In this document: one piece after another, positions 42,624-52,906 of the stretch
Numbering within the stretch: the stretch's first letter is position 1
Layout of the letters: every line of letters starts with the position of its first letter
Source of the DNA: Streptomyces sp. Ru72
GTDB lineage: Bacteria; Actinomycetota; Actinomycetes; Streptomycetales; Streptomycetaceae
Assembly: GCF_002920635.1 (NCBI RefSeq)
Contig: NZ_PQSR01000005.1
Span: 87,908 to 151,907 of the forward strand
Direction of reading: 5' to 3'
Length of the DNA: 64,000 nucleotides
Made by a program: the position numbers and the translations under genes
Notes under the pieces: model-generated
Seen by the model: only the letters and a program-made list of their open reading frames with translations
Told to the model about the DNA's origin: nothing
Database searches by the model: none

Positions 42624-42654
42624 CGGGCCCCGCCTCACCGGGAGGCGGGGCCCG
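42624..42654. terminator. bidirectional hairpin terminator
   Basis: 13-bp stem CGGGCCCCGCCTC / GAGGCGGGGCCCG, loop ACCGG, between convergent MBL and crp genes. Confidence 0.8.
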
Positions 42655-42678
42655 GAGCCGTACGGCCGAGGCCGAGCG

Positions 42679-43353
42679 TCAGCGCGACCGCTTCGCCAGC
42701 CGCTCCACGTCCAGCAGGATCACGGCCCGCGCCTCCAGGCGGAGCCACCCGCGCTGGGCGAAGTCCGCCAGCGCCTTGTTCACGGTCTCGCGGGACGCGC
42801 CGACCAGCTGGGCCAGCTCCTCCTGCGTGAGGTCGTGCACGACGTGGATGCCCTCCTCGGACTGCACGCCGAAGCGCCGCGAGAGGTCCAGCAGGGCGCG
42901 GGCCACACGGCCCGGCACGTCCGAGAAGACCAGGTCGGACATCTGGTCGTTGGTCTTGCGCAGCCGCCGGGCGACCGCGCGCAGCAGCGCCGCGGCCACC
43001 TCGGGCCGCGCGTTCAGCCACGGCTGGAGGTCGCCGTGGCCCAGGCCCAGCAGCTTGACCTCGGTCAGCGCGGTGGCCGTCGCCGTACGCGGGCCCGGGT
43101 CGAACAGCGACAGCTCGCCGATCAGCTCACCGGGGCCGAGGACCGCCAGCATGTTCTCGCGGCCGTCGGGGGACGTGCGGTGGAGCTTGACCTTGCCTTC
43201 CATGACCACGTAAAGGCGGTCACCGGGGTCGCCCTCGTGGAACAGCGAGTCGCCGCGGGCGAGGGTCACCTCACTCATGGAGGCGCGGAGCTCCGCGGCC
43301 TGCTCGTCATCGAGCGCCGCGAAGAGCGGGGCGCGCCGCAGAACGTCGTCCAC
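42679..43353 (-). CDS. crp: Crp, cAMP receptor protein family transcription regulator
   Basis: 224 residues from GTG 43353, which follows AAGGAGAG and gives the same length as S. coelicolor Crp (SCO3571, from memory). Cyclic-nucleotide domain with GDRLYVVMEGKVKLHR, GELIGELSLFDPGPRTATATAL (the cAMP pocket E/R), and a winged helix with TQEELAQLVGASRETVNKAL. In Streptomyces it controls germination and antibiotic synthesis. Convergent with the MBL gene. Confidence 0.96.
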   Translation of the reverse strand: MDDVLRRAPLFAALDDEQAAELRASMSEVTLARGDSLFHEGDPGDRLYVVMEGKVKLHRTSPDGRENMLAVLGPGELIGELSLFDPGPRTATATALTEVKLLGLGHGDLQPWLNARPEVAAALLRAVARRLRKTNDQMSDLVFSDVPGRVARALLDLSRRFGVQSEEGIHVVHDLTQEELAQLVGASRETVNKALADFAQRGWLRLEARAVILLDVERLAKRSR

Positions 43354-43559
43354 GAGTTCTCTCCTTGTCGACCTGCTCAGGGGATCTTGCTCCCCCGGAT
43401 ACCAGGGGACCGTGTTCCCCATTTTGCCGGACGGTCCAAACAGTGTGATCTGTCACAAGGATGCCGCACCGATGGGCCGGGGTACGCGGCAGGGGTCCAA
43501 TTGGATGCTGGTCTTCCGGGTGCGGGGCGGATGTCGGTGCCTGGCCTTAGGCTGGCCGG

Positions 43560-44780
43560 GTGTCCAAATCGCCGGTGAGAGCACAGGCCAAGGGGGCTGG
43601 ACGGGTGGTTGCGCGTCGCGATTCCGCTATGGGCGAACAGAGCTCCGGCGGCGGAAGGAGAACGGCAAAGACGGCGAAGACGGCGCCCGAGGAGGCACCG
43701 GAGCAGAGCCCTGCCGCGAGGACGGCCACCGGGAAGACCACGGCCGCGACCAAGAAGGCCGCTGCGGGGAAGAAGGCGGCTCTCGCCAAGAAGGCCGCTA
43801 CGGCGAAGAAGGCGGCTCCCGCCAAGAAGACCACCCCGGCGAAGCAGACGGCCACGAAGACGGCCCCCGCGAAGACGGCCCCCGCGAAGAGGGCCCCGGC
43901 CAAGAGGGCCCCCAGGAAGCCCGCCCACGCCGAGGTCGTCGTAGCCGACGGCACCGTCGCCGTCAAGGACACACCCGCGAAGACCGTGTCCGCCAAGCCC
44001 CCCACGAGCGAGTCGCGCACCGCCCTCGTCCGCCGTGCCCGCCGTATCGACCGCGAGCTCGCCGAGGTGTACCCGTACGCCCATCCGGAGCTCGACTTCG
44101 AGAACCCCTTCCAGCTCATCGTCGCGACGGTCCTGTCCGCGCAGACCACCGACCTCCGGGTGAACCAGACCACCCCCGGGCTCTTCGCCAAGTACCCGAC
44201 CCCGGAGGACCTCGCGGCGGCCGATCCGGAGGAGGTCGAGGAGATCCTGCGCCCGACCGGGTTCTTCCGGGCCAAGACCAAGTCGGTGATAGGGCTCTCC
44301 AAGGCCCTGGTGGAGCAGTTCGGCGGTGAGGTCCCCGACCGCCTCGAAGACCTCGTCAAACTGCCCGGTGTCGGTCGCAAGACCGCGTTCGTGGTGCTGG
44401 GCAACGCCTTCGGCCGCCCCGGCATCACCGTCGACACGCACTTCCAGCGGCTGGTGCGCCGCTGGAAGTGGACCGACGAGACCGACCCCGACAAGATCGA
44501 GGCGGCCGTCGGCGCGCTCTTCCCGAAGGGTGACTGGACCGACCTGTCCCACCACGTGATCTGGCACGGCCGCCGTATCTGCCACGCCCGCAAGCCGTCC
44601 TGCGGCGCCTGCCCGATCGCCCCCCTCTGCCCGGCCTACGGCGAGGGCGAGACCGACCCGGAGAAGGCGAGGAGGCTGCTGAAGTACGAGAAGGGCGGCT
44701 TCCCCGGCCAGCGGCTCAAGCCCCCGCAGGCGTACCTGGACGCGGGCGGAAAGCCGGCCCCGCCGCTGGGCGCCGGATGA
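43560..44780 (+). CDS. nth: Endonuclease III with histone H1-like N-terminal extension
   Basis: 406 residues. Residues about 36-125 are Ala/Lys/Thr/Pro-rich ([14 protein letters not shown] type repeats), like a histone H1 tail. The C-terminal HhH-GPD enzyme has K274 ([10 protein letters not shown]) and D292 (VDTHFQR), spaced as in E. coli Nth, and a [4Fe-4S] motif C-x6-C-x2-C-x5-C. It removes oxidised pyrimidines and cuts abasic sites. GTG 43560 is the longest start; ATG 43629 would still include the tail. Confidence 0.93.
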   Translation: MSKSPVRAQAKGAGRVVARRDSAMGEQSSGGGRRTAKTAKTAPEEAPEQSPAARTATGKTTAATKKAAAGKKAALAKKAATAKKAAPAKKTTPAKQTATKTAPAKTAPAKRAPAKRAPRKPAHAEVVVADGTVAVKDTPAKTVSAKPPTSESRTALVRRARRIDRELAEVYPYAHPELDFENPFQLIVATVLSAQTTDLRVNQTTPGLFAKYPTPEDLAAADPEEVEEILRPTGFFRAKTKSVIGLSKALVEQFGGEVPDRLEDLVKLPGVGRKTAFVVLGNAFGRPGITVDTHFQRLVRRWKWTDETDPDKIEAAVGALFPKGDWTDLSHHVIWHGRRICHARKPSCGACPIAPLCPAYGEGETDPEKARRLLKYEKGGFPGQRLKPPQAYLDAGGKPAPPLGAG

Positions 44781-44910
44781 CGGCCGTGCGCGGTGCGGCA
44801 CGCCACCCGGGGGAGGGACGTGTCGCGGCGGGCCGCGGGGCGCGACACCCACACGAGGGATGCGCGGAACGATCCGTGGTACCGCGGGCGTTGGGATCGG
44901 CAGGACGGGG

Positions 44911-45630
44911 ATGGCGATGACACACGTGAGCGACACGGGCCACAGACACGACACGGACGGCGGCCGGCTGCGGCTGAGCACGGAGGGCCTGCCGGACTGG
45001 CTCGACCCGGTCGTAAAGGCCGCACGGACCGTCGAGCCCCTCCAGCTCAGCCGTTTCCTGCCGCCGGAGAACGGCGCGGGGCGCCAGTCGGCCGTGCTGA
45101 TCCTGTTCGGCGAGGGCGAGCGCGGCCCCGAGCTGCTGCTGATGGAGCGTGCCGGTTCGCTGCGCTCGCACGCCGGGCAGCCCTCGTTCCCCGGTGGCGC
45201 CCTCGACCCGGAGGACGGCGACCCGAAGGGTGAGGGACCGCTGCGTGCGGCCCTGCGCGAGGCGGAGGAGGAGACCGGGCTCGACCCGGCCGGCGTGCAG
45301 CTCTTCGGCGTGCTCCCCAAGCTCTACATCCCGGTCAGCGGCTTCGTCGTGACACCGGTCCTCGGCTGGTGGCGCGAGCCGAGCCCGGTGGGCGTCGTCG
45401 ATCCGAACGAGACGGCGCGGGTGTTCACCGTGCCCGTGGCGGATCTCACGGACCCGGCCAACAGAGCCACCACGGTCCACCCCAGCGGCCACCGAGGTCC
45501 GGCATTCCTGGTCGAATCCGCCCTCGTCTGGGGCTTCACGGCCGGTGTCATCGACCGCCTGCTGCACTACGCCGGCTGGGAGCGCCCCTGGGACCGCGAC
45601 AAGCAGGTCCCGCTCGACTGGCGCGCATGA
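44911..45630 (+). CDS. NUDIX hydrolase, CoA pyrophosphatase (NudL) type
   Basis: 239 residues from ATG 44911 (AGGA five bases upstream). Family signature of the CoA-pyrophosphatase branch: SHAGQPSFPGGALDPEDGD, then the Nudix box ALREAEEETGLDP and downstream PVVTPVLGWW-like segment. It should cleave CoA to 4'-phosphopantetheine and ADP. Lies between nth and the membrane protease, as in other streptomycetes. Confidence 0.93.
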   Translation: MAMTHVSDTGHRHDTDGGRLRLSTEGLPDWLDPVVKAARTVEPLQLSRFLPPENGAGRQSAVLILFGEGERGPELLLMERAGSLRSHAGQPSFPGGALDPEDGDPKGEGPLRAALREAEEETGLDPAGVQLFGVLPKLYIPVSGFVVTPVLGWWREPSPVGVVDPNETARVFTVPVADLTDPANRATTVHPSGHRGPAFLVESALVWGFTAGVIDRLLHYAGWERPWDRDKQVPLDWRA

Positions 45631-45754
45631 CAAGGTGACCCCCGTGCTGTGTTCTCCCGGGCAGCGCGTGCCGCCATGCCGCCGCGTGGTGAGCCGTGTC
45701 CCCGGCCGGACGACGGCGAGCGGAACGTGACGAGGCGAGGCGAGGCTTGAAGCA

Positions 45755-46954
45755 GTGAACGTGCTGGACATCCTGTTGCTGGTCGCCGCCGTCTGGTTCG
45801 CGGTCGTCGGCTACCGGCAGGGCTTCGTCGTCGGCATCCTGTCGGTGATCGGCTTCCTGGGCGGCGGTCTCGTCGCGGTCTATCTGCTGCCGTTCCTGTG
45901 GGACCGGGCGACGGGCGACCAGAAGGTGAGCACGACCGTCGCCGTGGTCGCCGTCGTCGTGGTGATCGTCTGCGCCTCCGTCGGCCAGGCCCTGACCACC
46001 CACCTCGGCAACAAACTGCGCAGACACATCACCTGGTCCCCGGCGCGCGCCCTGGACGCCACGGGCGGCGCCCTCGTCAACGTGGTGGCGATGCTCCTGG
46101 TCGCCTGGCTGATCGGCTCCGCCCTGGCCGGTACGACGCTGCCGACGCTCGGCCGCGAGGTCCGCGGCTCGAAGGTGCTCCTCGGCGTCTCCCGCGCCCT
46201 GCCCGCCCAGGCGGACACCTGGTTCGCGGACTTCTCCTCGGTCCTCGCGCAGAACGGCTTCCCCCAGGTCTTCAGCCCATTCGCGAACGAACCCATCAAC
46301 GAGGTCCAGCCGCCCGACCCGTCCCTCGCCAGGAGCGCGGTCGCCGTGCGCGCGCAGCGCTCCATCGTGAAGGTGATGGGCACGGCGCAGAGCTGTGGCA
46401 AGGTCCTCGAAGGCACCGGTTTCGTCTTCGGCGACCGCCGTGTGATGACCAACGCGCACGTGGTGGGCGGCGTTGACGAGCCCACCGTCCAGATAGGCGG
46501 CGAGGGACGGAAGTACGACGCGAAGGTCGTCCTGTACGACTGGCGGCGCGACATCGCGGTACTGGACGTGCCCGACCTGGACGCCCCGGCGCTGAAGTTC
46601 GCGTCCACCGACGCGACCGGAGGCAGCGGCGCGATCGTCGCGGGCTTCCCGGAGAACGGGTCGTACAACGTCCAGCCCGCGCGCGTCCGCGGCCGCATAA
46701 CGGCCAACGGCCCCGACATCTACCACCGCGGCACGGTGCGCCGCGATGTGTACTCGCTGTATGCGACCGTCCGCCAGGGCAACTCCGGCGGCCCGCTGCT
46801 CACCCCCGACGGCAGGGTCTACGGGGTGGTGTTCGCGAAGTCCCTGGACGACGCCAACACGGGGTACGCGCTGACGGCGGACGAGGTCCGTCAGGACATC
46901 GCCCAGGGGCGTGCGGCGAATCAGCAGGTGGACAGCGACAACTGCGCCCTGTGA
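45755..46954 (+). CDS. MarP-like membrane serine protease (CvpA domain plus trypsin-like domain)
   Basis: 399 residues. Four N-terminal membrane spans forming a CvpA-like domain (about 1-130), then an extracytoplasmic chymotrypsin-fold domain with catalytic H (TNAHVVGG), D (DIAVLDV) and S (RQGNSGGPLL). Two cysteines (SCGKV and the C-terminal DNCAL) could form the redox-sensitive disulfide known in mycobacterial MarP, which protects against acid. GTG at 45755. In relatives it follows nth-NUDIX, as here. Confidence 0.94.
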   Translation: MNVLDILLLVAAVWFAVVGYRQGFVVGILSVIGFLGGGLVAVYLLPFLWDRATGDQKVSTTVAVVAVVVVIVCASVGQALTTHLGNKLRRHITWSPARALDATGGALVNVVAMLLVAWLIGSALAGTTLPTLGREVRGSKVLLGVSRALPAQADTWFADFSSVLAQNGFPQVFSPFANEPINEVQPPDPSLARSAVAVRAQRSIVKVMGTAQSCGKVLEGTGFVFGDRRVMTNAHVVGGVDEPTVQIGGEGRKYDAKVVLYDWRRDIAVLDVPDLDAPALKFASTDATGGSGAIVAGFPENGSYNVQPARVRGRITANGPDIYHRGTVRRDVYSLYATVRQGNSGGPLLTPDGRVYGVVFAKSLDDANTGYALTADEVRQDIAQGRAANQQVDSDNCAL

Positions 46955-47362
46955 TGCCCGGCGGGCCGGGAGCGGCCGTTGACGCGCGCCGGTTCAGCCG
47001 CGCGGGTGGCGCAGACGGACCGAGACCCAGCGGGCCCGGCGGCGCAGAATGCGGGGGATCCCCACCTGGGTGTCCGTGCCCGCCAGTTGCGGGGTGCCCC
47101 TCTGGTGGGAGCCCGGCGCGGTGGCCGAGCGGCGGTTGCGTGCTACGTCACTGTAGTCGTGCGTCCAGCCCATACCCGGACGTCTGCCCCCGCCCCAAGG
47201 TCGATAACCGCATCCGGGCCGTCCAATTGGCCTATGCGTCGGGCATGTGGCCGTTCGTGGAACAGGGGTTCTCGTCCGGATAGCGGGCGGATGTGCGGGC
47301 TCACCGGCCGAGTCCGTGCGAGTTCGGGCCGACAGGCCGATTCCGGATGGCTGGGCGGCGGA
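46955..47362. other. non-coding region after the protease gene
   Basis: 408 bases between convergent genes. One frame (46951-47283) is open but starts in the protease stop, has atypical codon use and no family. No hairpin terminator stronger than background was noticed. Confidence 0.4.
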
Positions 47363-48313
47363 TCAGCGGTCGGGTTCGGGGTCCTTCAGCCAGTTGATCA
47401 GCTCCGCGGAGAACGCGCCGGGGTCCTCCTCGTGCGGGAAGTGCCCGAGACCGTCGAACAGCCGCCAGCGGTACGGGGCCTCGACGTACTCGCCGGACCC
47501 GGCCGCGCTCCTGGTCCGCATCACCGGGTCCAGCGAGCCGTGCAGATGCAGGGTCGGGACCCGTACGGGCCGCTTCATACGGCGGTTGAACTGGATGCCG
47601 TCGGGCCGGGCCAGGGAGCGCACCATCCACCGGTACGGCTCGATCGAGCAGTGCGCCGTCGACGGGATGAGCATGGCGCGCCGGTACACCTCCACGGCCT
47701 CGTCGTCCGGCAGCCGCGGTCCCGACCAGTCCCGGATGAGCTGCCCCACCAGGGCGGCACCGTCGGCGGTGAGCCGGCGCTCGGGGATCCAGGGCCGCTG
47801 GAGTCCCCAGATGTGGGAACTCGCGGACGACTGCTTGACGTCGCCGAGCATCGCCGAGCGCCAGCGCCGTGGATGCGGCATCGAGGCGACCGCGAGCCGC
47901 CGTACGAGCTTGGGACGCATGGCGGCCGCCGTCCAGGCCAGGTAGCCGCCCAGGTCGTGGCCGACGAGCGCGGCGTCGGGCTCGCCCAGGGACCGTACGA
48001 CCCCGGTGATGTCGAGCGCCAGGTTCGCGGGGTCGTAACCGCGCGGCGTACGGTCGCTGCCGCCCACCCCGCGCAGGTCCATCGCCACGGCCCTGAAGCC
48101 CGCGTCGGCCAGCGCCACCAGCTGGTGCCGCCAGGTCCACCAGAACTGGGGGAAGCCGTGCAGCAGCAGGACCAGCGGTCCGTCGCCCAGTTCGGCGATG
48201 TGGAAACGCGCGCCATTGGCTGCCACGTCCCGGTGTGTCACCTTCCTCGCGCCGGGGACGTCAAGTCGTACGACCGAGGGGGATTGCGCCGAAGGGGTGG
48301 CGGGGTCCGTCAT
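47363..48313 (-). CDS. Alpha/beta hydrolase (epoxide hydrolase-like)
   Basis: 316 residues. Typical order: LLHGFPQFWWTWRHQ (oxyanion motif), nucleophile D in VGHDLGGYLAW, a lid helix region with a YR pair, and catalytic H in LGHFPHEEDP with the acid HGSLDPVM. An Asp nucleophile points to epoxide hydrolase or haloalkane-type activity. Start ATG 48313 overlaps the upstream gene's stop by 4 bases. Confidence 0.9.
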   Translation of the reverse strand: MTDPATPSAQSPSVVRLDVPGARKVTHRDVAANGARFHIAELGDGPLVLLLHGFPQFWWTWRHQLVALADAGFRAVAMDLRGVGGSDRTPRGYDPANLALDITGVVRSLGEPDAALVGHDLGGYLAWTAAAMRPKLVRRLAVASMPHPRRWRSAMLGDVKQSSASSHIWGLQRPWIPERRLTADGAALVGQLIRDWSGPRLPDDEAVEVYRRAMLIPSTAHCSIEPYRWMVRSLARPDGIQFNRRMKRPVRVPTLHLHGSLDPVMRTRSAAGSGEYVEAPYRWRLFDGLGHFPHEEDPGAFSAELINWLKDPEPDR

Positions 48314-48789
48314 GAGGACGAGCGTGCCACAGGCTCGACCGCCTTGTCGGCCTGCTGGGGCTCACGCGGGTGCGGTTTGGCGTTCTGCAGGACGCCCGCG
48401 GTCTGCTTCACCGACGCGGCGACCTTCTGCGGGCCCTTGCTCTTCTTCGCCTTCTTTGCGAACACCAGGCCGATGAGCCCGAGCAGGCCGGCGACCACCA
48501 CGTTCGCGGCGAAGGAGAGCAGGAAGCAGACGGCCAGGTTCCAGCCGCTCCACGTCCGGATGCCGTACGCCAGCGCGAAGTTCAGCATCGGCAGCGAGAA
48601 CAGCAGTACCGCGCCCGCGGCCGAGAACGCGCCGCCGCTCATCGCGCCGCGCTTGACGTCCCGCTTGAGCTGGGCCTTGGCCAGCGCGATCTCGTCGTGC
48701 ACCAGTGCGGACAATTCGGTCGTCGCCGAGGCGAACAGCTGGCCGATGCTGCGTTCGGCGCCGACCGGGCTGCCGTCGGGTGCGCTCAT
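48310..48789 (-). CDS. Phage holin family / DUF1469-type membrane protein
   Basis: 159 residues from ATG 48789. An N-terminal helix (SIGQLFASATTELSALVHDEIALAKAQLKRDVKRG in pieces) as in the Actinobacterial holin-superfamily III proteins, two membrane spans (about 56-76 and 84-110) and a Lys-rich C-terminal tail. Function unknown; often beside nhaA and the hydrolase. Coupled to the hydrolase gene (ATGA). Confidence 0.88.
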   Translation of the reverse strand: MSAPDGSPVGAERSIGQLFASATTELSALVHDEIALAKAQLKRDVKRGAMSGGAFSAAGAVLLFSLPMLNFALAYGIRTWSGWNLAVCFLLSFAANVVVAGLLGLIGLVFAKKAKKSKGPQKVAASVKQTAGVLQNAKPHPREPQQADKAVEPVARSSS

Positions 48790-48853
48790 CGCGATCTCCC
48801 TGCTCTCTGCGTACGGGCTCCGCGGACGCTGCGGAGTGTGGTGATGTGTCAGA

Positions 48854-50317
48854 TCATGCCGGACGCTCGTTCTGCTCGCTTGCCCTGCCCGCCACTTCCG
48901 CAAGCGTGCCGTCAGCGCCCGCGGCAGGCGGACCGGCGTCCGTGCCGCGCCCGGCCGACTTCAGCGCCGCGAGCCTGCGGTGCTCGGCGGCCTTGCGCTC
49001 GTGGATCTCGGCCATGCGCAGGTGGTACCCCGGGTCGTCCTCCGCGTAGACGTCCGGGATGCCGTCCAGGTCGTCGTCGCGGTCCTCCTCCGCGCACAGG
49101 GCGCGGTACTTGGCGTTGCGTATCTTCAGCAGCACGGTCGCCCAGGCGGCCGCGATCAGCGATCCGATGAGGACGGCGGCCTTCACCTCGTCGCCGAGCG
49201 CCGGATCGCCGTCGAAGGCCAGTTCGCCGATCAGCAGTGAGACGGTGAAGCCGATACCGGCCAGGGTGGCGACCGCGAACACGTCGGCCCAGGCGAGGCC
49301 CTCGCTCAGCGAGGCCCGGGTGAAGCGGACCGTCAGCCACGTACCTCCGAAGATGCCGACCGCCTTGCCGACGACGAGGCCGAGCACGACGCCGAGCGTC
49401 TCCGGCCGGGTGAACACGTTCGCGAGCGCCCCGCCCGAGACCGCGACGCCCGCGCTGAAGAGGGCGAACAGCGGCACCGCGAGTCCCGCCGACAGCGGGC
49501 GTACGAGGTGTTCGATGTGCTCCCCGGGGGAGCGTTCCTCACCCTCCCGCCGGTGGCACCGCAACATCAGGCCCATGGCCACACCGGCGATGGTGGCGTG
49601 GATGCCGCTGTGGTGCATCAGTCCCCAGACGACCAGCGCCAGCGGCACGTACACGTACCAGCCGCGCACTCCCGTGCGCAGCAGCACCCAGAACACTGCG
49701 AGGCCCACGGCGGCGCCGCCGAGGGCCGCGAAGTCCAGGTGGTCCGTGAAGAAGACAGCGATGATCAGGATGGCGAACAGGTCGTCGACGACGGCCAGGG
49801 TGAGCAGGAAGGCGCGCAGGGCGGAGGGCAGGGAGGTGCCGATGACCGCGAGGACCGCCAGCGCGAAGGCGATGTCGGTGGCGGTGGGGACGGCCCAGCC
49901 GGTGAGGGATCCGCCGCCGGCCACGTTGGTCAGGGCGTAGACGAGCGCGGGCGCGGCCATGCCGCACACCGCAGCGACGACTGGCAGGACGGCGGCGCGG
50001 GGATCGCGCAGATCGCCCGCGACCAGCTCCCGTTTGAGTTCGATCCCGGCGACGAAGAAGAAGATCGCGAGGAGACCGTCCGCGGCCCAGTGCTGCACGG
50101 ACAGGTTCAGGCCGAGAGAGGCGGGGCCGAGGTGGAAGTGGCCGACGCTCTCGTAGCTGCTGTGGAGGCCGGGTATGTTCGCCCACACCAGGGCGATCAC
50201 CGCGGCGAGCAGGAGCAGCACGCCGCCGACGGTCTCGGTGCGCAGCGCGTCCGCGACGAAGGTGCGCTCGGGCAGGGACAGGCGTCCGAGAAAGGTGCGG
50301 GTGCGGGGCGCAGCCAC
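48854..50317 (-). CDS. nhaA: Na+/H+ antiporter NhaA
   Basis: 487 residues from GTG 50317, which has an excellent GGAGGT ribosome site. Twelve membrane spans; the family signatures are WAADGLLAIFFFVAGIELKRE, TATDIAFALAVLA and VVDDLFAILIIAVFF, the last with the two transport Asp. The C-terminal tail (about 395-487) is cytoplasmic and hydrophilic, longer than in E. coli. Exports Na+ in exchange for protons. 64 bases before the holin-like gene on the same strand. Confidence 0.95.
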   Translation of the reverse strand: MAAPRTRTFLGRLSLPERTFVADALRTETVGGVLLLLAAVIALVWANIPGLHSSYESVGHFHLGPASLGLNLSVQHWAADGLLAIFFFVAGIELKRELVAGDLRDPRAAVLPVVAAVCGMAAPALVYALTNVAGGGSLTGWAVPTATDIAFALAVLAVIGTSLPSALRAFLLTLAVVDDLFAILIIAVFFTDHLDFAALGGAAVGLAVFWVLLRTGVRGWYVYVPLALVVWGLMHHSGIHATIAGVAMGLMLRCHRREGEERSPGEHIEHLVRPLSAGLAVPLFALFSAGVAVSGGALANVFTRPETLGVVLGLVVGKAVGIFGGTWLTVRFTRASLSEGLAWADVFAVATLAGIGFTVSLLIGELAFDGDPALGDEVKAAVLIGSLIAAAWATVLLKIRNAKYRALCAEEDRDDDLDGIPDVYAEDDPGYHLRMAEIHERKAAEHRRLAALKSAGRGTDAGPPAAGADGTLAEVAGRASEQNERPA

Positions 50318-50478
50318 GGTGAGGACCTCCGGATCGGTACGGCGGGCGGACGGCCTCAGGGAACGTGAGGACCGCTTGCCGACCAGACTTCCCGGCACAC
50401 CTTGAATGGACCATTTTACCTGATCATTGCACTTGAATGGTCCGGGACGGGTGTGGGGATCTGCGGGAGGCGTGAAAA

Positions 50479-50512
50479 ACGGGGCGCCCGGCCGGACTGC
50501 CGGGCGCCCCGT
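50479..50512 (-). terminator. intrinsic terminator of acs
   Basis: 14-bp stem (ACGGGGCGCCCGGC and its complement) with a 6-base loop. On the minus strand it is followed by GTTTTTCACG, a true U-tract, and lies just after the acs stop. Confidence 0.85.
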
Positions 50513-50526
50513 CGAGGCCGGGAGCC

Positions 50527-52482
<1,956 letters not shown>

Positions 52483-52906
52483 GACATCTCCCTTTCCCAG
52501 GGTGTCCGTTGTGTCCCAGGCCACAGCTCACCAGACCGGAGGGCCCGGTGACAAGGGCCGACCGAAAAATGGTTTAGACCTGTCGCGTCCGCGGCCGGAC
52601 GTTCTGCCCGAGGTCACGTGCGGGCCGCCCGCCCGGTTCACATGGGGGGCTCGTTCGGCGACACATCTCACACTCGCCGGAGGGCGGCCGGAAGCCCCAG
52701 GAGGTATCCGGGGGCTGGGGAGATCCAGGGGATCGGGAGGGATCGGGAGGGATCGGGAGGGACCGGAGCAGGCGTCGTCACGGTGGAGCGCGGTGGTGCG
52801 GTGGTGCGCGGTGGTGCGGTGGTGCGCGGTGGTGCGGTGGTGCGCGGTGGTGCGGTGGTGCGGTGGTGCGCGGCGCGGGCCGGTCCGCGCCGCGCACCAT
52901 GCCGTG
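52483..52906. other. intergenic region with tandem repeats
   Basis: 424 bases between acs start and the SulP-CA stop. Mostly repetitive: three copies of GATCGGGAGG (52731-52760) and the 18-bp array at 52792-52877. The acs promoter should lie near 52500-52600; no clear boxes recognised. Confidence 0.5.
52731..52877. repeat. 10-bp and 18-bp tandem repeats
   Basis: Three GATCGGGAGG units (52731-52760), then about four to five copies of an 18-bp unit built from GGTGGTGCGGTGGTGCGC (from 52792). Located just downstream of the SulP-CA gene. Confidence 0.85.

Noticed and set aside
46951..47283. 110-residue frame after the protease gene
   Set aside because: Starts within the stop codon, has no family and poor codon bias.
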